Shown one piece after another: positions 1-5,850 of a DNA stretch of 5,850 bases. Both the position numbers and the translations under genes were made by a program. Origin of the DNA: Treponema sp. (GTDB lineage: Bacteria; Spirochaetota; Spirochaetia; Treponematales; Breznakiellaceae); assembly GCA_031281925.1 (NCBI GenBank), contig JAITES010000086.1:1-5850 (forward strand). The letters run 5' to 3'. Under the pieces are notes generated by a model. It had not been told where the DNA came from. It searched no databases and saw only the letters and a list, made by a program, of their open reading frames with translations. How positions within the stretch are numbered: position 1 is the first letter of the stretch; each line of letters begins with the position of its first letter.

Positions 1-1956
1 AACAGCCTCAGGGTGAGATCCACCAAGCTGGCGGAGATGCCGGGCTGTACGGAGAAGGCGGGGCTTGATTCGGGCAATACCGATGACTGGGCCCTGCTGC
101 CGCAGAAATCCTGCAATACGGATATAAAAATAAGCGATGAAGGCGCTTCAATAAAAAACGGAAAGATCGAAGCGAAAATTTCCAAAATCGGGCAGATCAG
201 GATCTATAACCAGAAGGGAGAACTCCTCCTCAACGAATATCTCCGCAGCCGCCTTGACATTAAAGACAGGACCTACAGTTCCCTCGAACTTGAAGCCCGT
301 GAATTCAAACCGATAATCGGCGGGGACTACGAAGTTACCCTGAGGCTTGAATCCGTGAATCCCGACGAAAGGATCTACGGCATGGGGCAGTATCAGCAGC
401 CCTGGCTTAACCTTAAAGGAATGGAACTGGAACTGGCGCATCGCAATTCCCAGGCTTCCGTTCCCTTTATGATTTCAAACCTCGGCTACGGTTTTCTCTG
501 GAACAATCCTGCCGTGGGCAGAGTCGGTTTCGGGAAAAATGTGACGACATGGCATGCGAAATCTTCCAAAAAGCTTGACTACTGGATCACTGCCGGGGAT
601 AGTCCCGCGGAAATTGAGGAGGCATACGCCGGGGCGACAGGAACGGTGCCGATGATGCCTTCTTATGCGATGGGTTTCTGGCAGTGCAAGCTCCGCTACC
701 AGACCCAGGAGGAACTTCTGCAGGTTGCCCGTGAATACAAAAAACGCGGCCTTCCCATATCGGTAATTGTCGTAGACTTTTTTCACTGGCCCCTGCAGGG
801 CGAATGGAAATTCGATCCTGTCTACTGGCCCGATCCTGATGCCATGATAAAAGAATTGAAGGACATGGGAATAGAACTCATGGTCTCCATCTGGCCCACC
901 GTGGACAGGAGAAGCGAAAACTGGAATGAGATGATGGAAAAGGGCCTCTTGATCCGTACCGAAAGGGGTTTTCGCATCGGCATGGACTTCCAGGGGAATA
1001 CGATTCACTACGACGCCACAAATCCCGAGGCCAGGGACTATGTCTGGAAGAAGGCCAAACAGAATTACTACGACAAAGGGGTGAAGATCTTCTGGCTTGA
1101 CGAGGCGGAACCTGAATACTCTGTCTACGACTTTGAAAACTACCGGTATCACCTGGGCCCGGATGTACAGATCGGTAACGTGTATCCTTTGATGTATGCA
1201 AAAACATTCTTTGACGGCATGAAGGCTTCAGGACAGAAGAATATCATCAACCTTCTCCGCTGCGCCTGGGCGGGAAGTCAGCGTTACGGCGCCCTGGTCT
1301 GGTCGGGCGATATTCATTCTACCTTTGAAAGTTTCCGCAACCAGGTAGCCGCAGGGCTCAACATGGGTCTTGCCGGCATCAGCTGGTGGACTACCGATAT
1401 AGGCGGCTTCTTCGGCGCCGAAATAACGGATCCCCATTTCCACGAACTTTTGATCCGCTGGTTCCAGTGGGGATGCTTCTGCCCGGTGATGCGGCTCCAC
1501 GGCTACCGGGAACCCGTCAAGCCGCAGTACGGCACTACCGGAGGGGCCGCATGCCGTTCCGGCGCGGACAACGAAGTCTGGTCTTATTCCGATGAGGTGT
1601 ACGAAGTCTGTAAAAAATACCTGTTCCTGCGGGAGAGGCTCAAGCCCTATATCGAAAAGATCATGCAGGCGGCCCATGACAAGGGGACACCGGTTATAAG
1701 GCCCCTGTTCTACGACTTCCCCCGGGACAAGGCTGCCTGGGAAACCGAAGATGAATACATGTTCGGCCCCGATTACCTTGTGGCGCCGGTGCTCTACGAG
1801 GGCCTGAGGGAACGGGAGGTCTATCTGCCCCTGGGAGCCACGTGGACAAACGCCTGGACCGGCGAAAGTTTTGAGGGCGGACGCATTGTTACTTCTTCGG
1901 CTCCTCTTGACATTATTCCTGTCTTCTGCAGGGATTCTGCGAAATTGCCTTCATAA
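1..1956 (+). CDS. GH31 family alpha-glycosidase (alpha-xylosidase/alpha-glucosidase type), 5' end outside window
   Basis: This is a retaining alpha-glycosidase of GH31 that hydrolyses a terminal alpha-linked sugar, probably xylose or glucose, from oligosaccharides. The visible protein has an N-terminal beta-sandwich (with YGMGQYQQ and NSQASVPF near codons 379-474), a TIM barrel, and C-terminal beta domains ending at YLPLGATWTNAW. The nucleophile is the Asp in FWLDEAEPE (codon 1099-1101). The acid/base is the Asp in VWSGDI (codon 1309-1311). WWTTDIGGF and RLHG follow in the expected order. A GTG at 13 could be called as the start, but the frame is open from base 1 and reads NSLRVRSTKL. That is the core of the usual GH31 N-terminal strand (typically preceded by IEPWG), and no ribosome binding site is properly spaced before the GTG. 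I therefore treat the gene as 5'-truncated by the window, missing perhaps 20-40 residues. Family is secure; exact substrate is not. It lacks the QQxRWE signature of sulfoquinovosidases. Location cannot be judged without the N-terminus. It lies 17 bases before the YicI-like gene, probably in the same operon. Confidence 0.93.
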   Translation, partial: NSLRVRSTKLAEMPGCTEKAGLDSGNTDDWALLPQKSCNTDIKISDEGASIKNGKIEAKISKIGQIRIYNQKGELLLNEYLRSRLDIKDRTYSSLELEAREFKPIIGGDYEVTLRLESVNPDERIYGMGQYQQPWLNLKGMELELAHRNSQASVPFMISNLGYGFLWNNPAVGRVGFGKNVTTWHAKSSKKLDYWITAGDSPAEIEEAYAGATGTVPMMPSYAMGFWQCKLRYQTQEELLQVAREYKKRGLPISVIVVDFFHWPLQGEWKFDPVYWPDPDAMIKELKDMGIELMVSIWPTVDRRSENWNEMMEKGLLIRTERGFRIGMDFQGNTIHYDATNPEARDYVWKKAKQNYYDKGVKIFWLDEAEPEYSVYDFENYRYHLGPDVQIGNVYPLMYAKTFFDGMKASGQKNIINLLRCAWAGSQRYGALVWSGDIHSTFESFRNQVAAGLNMGLAGISWWTTDIGGFFGAEITDPHFHELLIRWFQWGCFCPVMRLHGYREPVKPQYGTTGGAACRSGADNEVWSYSDEVYEVCKKYLFLRERLKPYIEKIMQAAHDKGTPVIRPLFYDFPRDKAAWETEDEYMFGPDYLVAPVLYEGLREREVYLPLGATWTNAWTGESFEGGRIVTSSAPLDIIPVFCRDSAKLPS

Positions 1957-1963
1957 ACGCGAA

Positions 1964-1970
1964 AGGAAGA
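1964..1970 (+). promoter_or_regulatory. Ribosome binding site for the YicI-like gene
   Basis: The purine-rich AGGAAGA lies within the 17-base gap between the two GH31 genes. The AGGA core ends six bases before the ATG at 1974. This supports that start and leaves no room for a separate promoter in the gap, so the downstream gene should be read from the upstream transcript. Confidence 0.75.
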
Positions 1971-1973
1971 ACC

Positions 1974-4286
1974 ATGAAATTCAAGGACGGTTACTGGGAG
2001 ATACGGGAAGGGGTAAAGAATCTTAACCTTGTTGAGGTGTTTGATGCCGCAAAGACGGAAAGCACTCTTACCGTATATACGGCAACAAAAAAGATTTCCG
2101 GCCGCGGGGACTCGGTAAGCGCCATACTGCTTACCGCGGAAGTGAGCTCCCCTATGCCGGATGTCATCCGGGTGCGGATGTATCACCACAAGGGAGAGGC
2201 AGAGCGAAGCCCGGCATTCGCCCGGCCTCCTTCCCTTGCCGCTCATGTAAAAACGGAAACCGGCGGCGAAGAATGTGTGTTCTCCGCAGCTTCCCTGTCA
2301 CTGCGCATACCAAGGGCGGGGCCCTGGCGGGGCATCTTTGAACGGAACGGGAAGAAACTCACCGAGATAATGGGGAGGCAGTCGGGCTGTTTTTCCGTTC
2401 AGGGAAGCGGAAGCTTCATGGCCCAGTACCTTAAACTGGGAGTAGGAGAGGCGGTTTACGGTTTTGGCGAACGCTTCGGCCACTTTGTCAAAAACGGCCA
2501 AACCGTGGACACATGGAACGAAGACGGAGGGACCGCCAGCGAGCAGGCATATAAATGTGTCCCCTTCTATATTACAAACAGGGGCTACGGCGTCTTTGTA
2601 TCCAATCCCGGCCGGGTTTCCTTTGAGACGGCCTCGGAAGTTGTAAGCGCCGTTCAGTTTTCCGTGCCCGGCGAAACGATCGACTACTATGTTATTGCCG
2701 GAGACAGCCTGCATGATGTGCTGCGGAATTACACCGCCATTACCGGCAGGCCCGCGCTTCCTCCTCCCTGGTCATTCGGGCTCTGGCTCTCGACTTCCTT
2801 TACCACCGACTATGATGAAAAAACGGTAAACCGTTTTATTGACGGCATGGCCCGGCGGAAACTGCCCCTGTCGGTGTTTCACTTCGATTGTTTTTGGATG
2901 AAGAGCTGCCGGTGGGTGGACTTTGAATGGGACAGGGACATGTTTCCCGATCCCGCAGGAATGCTGCGGCGGCTCAGGGAAAGGGGACTTAAGATCTGCG
3001 TATGGATCAATCCCTATGTGGCGCAGAAGTCTCCCCTTTTTGATGAAGGCATGGAAAAAGGCTACCTTGTCAAAAAAGCCAACGGGGATGTATGGCAATG
3101 GGATCGCTGGCAGAGCGGCATGGGCCTTGTGGACTTTAGCAATCCCGAAGCGGCAGCCTGGTACAGGGACAAACTGAAAAAACTCCTTGACATGGGAGCG
3201 GATTGTTTCAAGACCGATTTCGGCGAACGCATTCCGACAGAGGTTGTGTGGCATGACGGTTCGGATCCGGAAAAGATGCACAATTACTACACCTATCTCT
3301 ACAACAAAACTGTATTCGGCCTCCTGGAAGAGACAAGGGGCAGGGGAGAGGCGATAGTCTTTGCCCGTTCCGCCACCGCCGGGGGCCAGCAGTTTCCCGT
3401 TCACTGGGGAGGCGACTGCGCCGCCACCTATGAATCCATGGCAGAAACACTGCGGGGCGGACTCTCGTTGAGCCTGTGCGGTTTTGGTTTCTGGAGCCAC
3501 GATATTTCCGGATTCGAGCAAACCGCAAGCGCGGATCTCTTCAAGCGCTGGGTGGCCTTCGGCCTCCTCTCTTCCCATTCAAGGCTCCACGGAAACCAGA
3601 GTTACCGTGTGCCCTGGAATTTTGATGAGGAAGCCTCCGATGTACTCCGCTTCTTTACAAATCTCAAGTGCGCTCTTATGCCCTATCTCTGGCAGGCGGC
3701 AATAGTTTCCCACAGGGAAGGCGTCCCCATGCTCAGGGCCATGGTTCTGGAATACCCCGATGATCCGGCCTGCGTGTATACGGACAGGCAGTATTTCCTG
3801 GGCCCCAGTCTCCTGGTCTGTCCTGTATTCAGCGAAGACGGGAATGTGGATTACTACCTTCCCCCGGGCCGCTGGACCAACATCATTTCCGGCGAAGTTA
3901 TCGAAGGAGGCCTCTGGAAGCACGAACACCACGGCTACATGAGCCTTCCTCTCCTGGCCCGGCCTTCTTCGGTGATTCCCTTCGGCAGCAACACCGAAAG
4001 GCCCGACTACGATTACGGCGAGGGCGTTTGTTTCCATGTCTTTGAAACGGAGGAGGGCATGAAAACCGAAACCGAAGTCTCCGATTCAAAAGGCGAAGCT
4101 TCCCTAAAGCTTGAAGTATGCAGAGAGGGCGGCAGAATCCGTGCGGAGGCAGGGGCGGAGGGAAACTGGAAACTTCTTCTCCGTAACATACACCAATGGA
4201 AATCCATTAAAGGCGGCGAAGGAAAAGATACGGAACAGGGCCTGCTTGTCGAATCAAAAGATAACACTATTTCGATAGAGCTTTAG
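1974..4286 (+). CDS. yicI: Alpha-xylosidase, YicI-type GH31
   Basis: Predicted to release alpha-xylose from the non-reducing end of isoprimeverose-type and xyloglucan-derived oligosaccharides in the cytoplasm; no signal peptide is visible. The product has 770 residues (E. coli YicI has 772) and matches it end to end, from MKFKDGYWEIREG to the final strand after LLVESKDN. Rough domains: N-terminal beta-sandwich 1-245, TIM barrel 246-585, proximal and distal C-terminal beta domains to 770. The nucleophile is D415 in KTDFGERIP (YicI D416) and the acid/base is D481 in HWGGDC (YicI D482). Substrate-site residues K413, R465, W314 and H539 also align by one-residue offset. C306-F307 in FDCFWMK match the YicI C307-F308 pair, which is known to favour xylose over glucose. 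The ATG is chosen from its ribosome binding site and exact N-terminal match. YicI itself is a homohexamer; the same is likely but unseen here. The last 20 bases overlap the convergent CapA-type gene. An alternative specificity is possible but less likely than for the upstream GH31 gene. Confidence 0.97.
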   Translation: MKFKDGYWEIREGVKNLNLVEVFDAAKTESTLTVYTATKKISGRGDSVSAILLTAEVSSPMPDVIRVRMYHHKGEAERSPAFARPPSLAAHVKTETGGEECVFSAASLSLRIPRAGPWRGIFERNGKKLTEIMGRQSGCFSVQGSGSFMAQYLKLGVGEAVYGFGERFGHFVKNGQTVDTWNEDGGTASEQAYKCVPFYITNRGYGVFVSNPGRVSFETASEVVSAVQFSVPGETIDYYVIAGDSLHDVLRNYTAITGRPALPPPWSFGLWLSTSFTTDYDEKTVNRFIDGMARRKLPLSVFHFDCFWMKSCRWVDFEWDRDMFPDPAGMLRRLRERGLKICVWINPYVAQKSPLFDEGMEKGYLVKKANGDVWQWDRWQSGMGLVDFSNPEAAAWYRDKLKKLLDMGADCFKTDFGERIPTEVVWHDGSDPEKMHNYYTYLYNKTVFGLLEETRGRGEAIVFARSATAGGQQFPVHWGGDCAATYESMAETLRGGLSLSLCGFGFWSHDISGFEQTASADLFKRWVAFGLLSSHSRLHGNQSYRVPWNFDEEASDVLRFFTNLKCALMPYLWQAAIVSHREGVPMLRAMVLEYPDDPACVYTDRQYFLGPSLLVCPVFSEDGNVDYYLPPGRWTNIISGEVIEGGLWKHEHHGYMSLPLLARPSSVIPFGSNTERPDYDYGEGVCFHVFETEEGMKTETEVSDSKGEASLKLEVCREGGRIRAEAGAEGNWKLLLRNIHQWKSIKGGEGKDTEQGLLVESKDNTISIEL

Positions 4287-5793
4287 ACAGGCGGTAGAAG
4301 TTCTGCAGATCGCCGGACACATTGGTTCGGGGGCCCTTCAGTTTCAGAGCGACAGGTTCCATGTAGAGGAGCTTCTTTCCATAAAAGCCCAGCCTTAGAA
4401 AGAGGCCCTCTTCTCCCCCGTTGGTGCCGTCCATGCCCGCAAACACAAAGTTGCCCAGAGACCAGAACACAGGCCTGTTGTTTACCCATTCAAAACCCTG
4501 CGTCACATGGGGATGGGAACCGATGACAAGATCCGCCCCTGCCTCGGCAAGCTCCGTATAGTATTTCCGGGTGAGTCCGTCGGGCGCAAAAGTCCATTCG
4601 TTGCCTCCGTGGAAAAGCACGATATTGAGGACATTCTCTCCGTCAACGGCGCCGGAGGAGAGTTTTTCCTTCAGCGCTTCCATGCCGCCGCGGCCTGCGA
4701 AGAGGATTCCCGGCCTCTCTTCCCCTGCGGCGGCAGAGGCCCCGTCCCAGCCGCTCCGTTCCCTGGGATATGAGGCAATGCCGTAAACCCTGATCTCGGG
4801 CATTCCGGCTTCTCTTTTCATCACAAAGGGAGCGGCCGCAGCGTTAATGTCGCTTCCGGCGCCGAGCACGCCGACTCCGCCCTTCTTAAGATGCGCAAGG
4901 CTGTCCAGAAAACCTTCCTCCCCGTAATCGAAGACATGGTTGTTTGCCAGAAGCACGGCGTCAATGCCCGCAGCAGCGAGCGCGGAAGCGCAGCGGGGAT
5001 CGAAACGGAAATTGTAGGCCTTGTCCGTCCTGGAACCTCGTGCGGTAAGCGCCCCTTCAAGGTTCAGCAGGGCAAGATCGGCCTCCGAGAGCAGGCTTGC
5101 CGTTTCCCCGAAAATGCCGGAGGGCCCTTCACGGAGGAGTATCTCTCCGGCGCCCCTTCCCAGCATCAGATCCCCCGCCGAAGCTATCCAGAACAGAGAC
5201 GGCTTTTCATACGGCGTTTCTTTTGCTGCGGACCGCAGGAATTCTGTCAGAGCCGCGGCCTTTTCTTCAATCGGTGGACGCTTCTGCAAGCGCTTTTGCG
5301 CACGCTCCTTCCCTTCCGCCCTGTATTCCAGCGATACGGAAACGGTCTTGACCAGGGGATACGCCTCGTCGTTTACCGTAAGACCGTCTACCCTCAGGGC
5401 GACACGGGGCGGCGCAAGATCCTCAAGGCTCACAAGATCCTCATCCCCCGCAAGACAGGCTTCGCTTTCCGTTGTAGTGCGGCCTTCCAGAGGATCCGAG
5501 GCAGGAAGGTACCAGGTTCTTGAAAGAACGATGCCTTCCGTTTCCTTCCCCCAGGCCTGGCGGAGCCGGATACCTATTGAAGGCTCTTCCTCACCCTTCT
5601 CCATGGTCAGTCCCATGGCATGAAGCGCATCTTCCTTGAGGATCCCTTCCAGCCAATGCCGTTCCTTTTCAGGCCCGCCGGCAGCTTCATCAGGAATGAC
5701 AGCAATACTGTCATACTTTTCCCGGCATGAAAACAGGAACAGACATACGGGAATGAAAAAAGCCAAAAAAGGCAGCCTTATGCGCCGTGCCAT
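4267..5793 (-). CDS. CapA/PgsA-type (PGA_cap) metallophosphatase-like lipoprotein with N-terminal extension
   Basis: A 508-residue predicted exported lipoprotein. Residues 1-23 form a signal peptide: basic start MARRIR, hydrophobic core, then lipobox-like LFSC with C23 as the lipidated residue. Residues about 204-485 are a complete CapA domain of calcineurin-like fold. Its motifs are in order: GDLMLGRG (D208), NLEGALT (N244, E246), NNHVFDYG (N285, H286), HGGNEW (H395, E399), GSHPHV (H427, H429) and SLGNF (N448). Relatives act in poly-gamma-glutamate or capsule production, but many family members have unknown roles, and no PgsB/PgsC partners are in view. Residues 24-200 are an extension. Its stretch around 131-155 (VALRVDGLTVNDEAYPLV) resembles the closing part of a periplasmic solute-binding domain. 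Residues 159-192 are highly charged and probably form a helical linker. The ATG directly follows an upstream stop codon and has a good ribosome binding site. The stop codon lies inside the end of the convergent YicI-like gene. Domain assignment is firm; the biological role is open. Confidence 0.9.
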   Translation of the reverse strand: MARRIRLPFLAFFIPVCLFLFSCREKYDSIAVIPDEAAGGPEKERHWLEGILKEDALHAMGLTMEKGEEEPSIGIRLRQAWGKETEGIVLSRTWYLPASDPLEGRTTTESEACLAGDEDLVSLEDLAPPRVALRVDGLTVNDEAYPLVKTVSVSLEYRAEGKERAQKRLQKRPPIEEKAAALTEFLRSAAKETPYEKPSLFWIASAGDLMLGRGAGEILLREGPSGIFGETASLLSEADLALLNLEGALTARGSRTDKAYNFRFDPRCASALAAAGIDAVLLANNHVFDYGEEGFLDSLAHLKKGGVGVLGAGSDINAAAAPFVMKREAGMPEIRVYGIASYPRERSGWDGASAAAGEERPGILFAGRGGMEALKEKLSSGAVDGENVLNIVLFHGGNEWTFAPDGLTRKYYTELAEAGADLVIGSHPHVTQGFEWVNNRPVFWSLGNFVFAGMDGTNGGEEGLFLRLGFYGKKLLYMEPVALKLKGPRTNVSGDLQNFYRLSKALSK

Positions 5794-5850
5794 TTAGCCT
5801 TCCTGTTCCCGATAGTTACGGATCAGCACTTCCCGCACAGCCCCGCGGCC
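5794..5850 (-). CDS. C-terminal end of an unidentified upstream gene
   Basis: On the minus strand, one frame entering from the window edge reads 18 codons, GRGAVREVLIRNYREQEG, then TAA at 5796-5794. The stop abuts the ATG of the CapA-type gene (TAAATG), a typical operon junction. The CapA ribosome binding site sits inside these last codons, which fits an upstream coding end. The fragment is hydrophilic and helix-compatible. It is too short for me to name a family, and I assign no function. It could be non-coding leader read by chance, since 18 open codons are weak evidence, but the junction geometry favours a real gene. Confidence 0.5.
   Translation of the reverse strand, partial: GRGAVREVLIRNYREQEG
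5798..5804 (-). promoter_or_regulatory. Ribosome binding site for the CapA-type gene
   Basis: On the minus strand AGGAAGG precedes the ATG (5793-5791), with four bases (CTAA) between its last G and the ATG. It lies within the final codons of the upstream gene. This supports the chosen start and points to translational coupling rather than independent initiation from a separate leader. Confidence 0.7.

Noticed and set aside
475..1152. 225-codon open frame on the minus strand
   Set aside because: Antisense to the first GH31 gene with no recognisable family or plausible start context. It is explained by the codon bias of the real gene.
1..1956. Sulfoquinovosidase (YihQ-like) assignment for the first GH31 gene
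   Set aside because: The diagnostic QQxRWE-type residues for binding sulfonate are not seen, and the nucleophile context WLDEAEPE fits other GH31 branches.
2772..3578. 268-codon open frame on the minus strand
   Set aside because: It lies wholly antisense to the catalytic barrel of the YicI-like gene, whose protein conservation is unmistakable. The translation is rich in Pro, His and Gly with no recognisable domain, typical of an antisense shadow in GC-rich sequence.
1..4286. Tandem duplication of one GH31 gene
   Set aside because: The two proteins share only the general family plan. Active-site motifs and surrounding sequence differ throughout, and no long DNA repeat is visible between them.
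4287..4340. Possible terminator downstream of the YicI-like gene
   Set aside because: No stable GC-rich stem followed by a T-run could be seen, and the stretch is coding for the C-terminus of the CapA-type protein.
4891..5623. Two overlapping plus-strand open frames of about 200 codons
   Set aside because: Both are antisense to the CapA-type gene and rich in Arg, Ser and Pro. They overlap each other in different frames, while the minus-strand frame carries all CapA motifs.

Overview
The window is almost entirely coding. It reads as ordinary bacterial chromosome of moderately high GC content (mid-50s percent by eye). There is no mobile element, CRISPR array, RNA gene or long intergenic gap. 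Three long genes and the tail of a fourth fill it: two same-strand glycoside hydrolase family 31 (GH31) genes on the left (+), and a CapA-type lipoprotein gene preceded by the end of another gene on the right (-). The organism cannot be fixed from the sequence. A host-associated or plant-polysaccharide-fermenting bacterium with lipoproteins, possibly a treponeme-like spirochaete, is a reasonable guess but is inference only.

Left block (1-4286, + strand). The first gene runs in from upstream of the window and encodes a GH31 alpha-glycosidase with a complete catalytic barrel. Its usual first residues lie outside the window. After a 17-base gap carrying a good ribosome binding site comes a 770-residue close relative of Escherichia coli YicI alpha-xylosidase. 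Every active-site residue that I could align from memory is conserved. The two enzymes belong to different GH31 branches, so this is not a recent tandem duplication. The simplest reading is a two-gene (or longer) operon removing alpha-linked xylose, and perhaps another alpha-sugar, from xyloglucan-type or related oligosaccharides. At least the YicI-like enzyme should act in the cytoplasm, as it has no signal peptide.

Right block (4267-5850, - strand). A 508-residue predicted lipoprotein carries a complete CapA/PgsA-type metallophosphatase-like domain (PGA_cap family) in its C-terminal 300 residues. Ahead of it is an N-terminal extension of about 180 residues, whose end resembles part of a periplasmic solute-binding fold. 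Its ATG directly follows the TAA of an upstream gene of which only 18 codons are visible, so the two are probably co-transcribed and translationally coupled.

The two blocks converge and overlap by 20 bases at their 3' ends, so neither has room for a conventional terminator beyond its stop codon. There is no sign of a functional link between the sugar-cleaving genes and the CapA gene. I found no clear evidence of a previously undescribed system. The points most worth a second look are the CapA domain architecture, the pairing of two divergent GH31 enzymes, and the convergent overlap.
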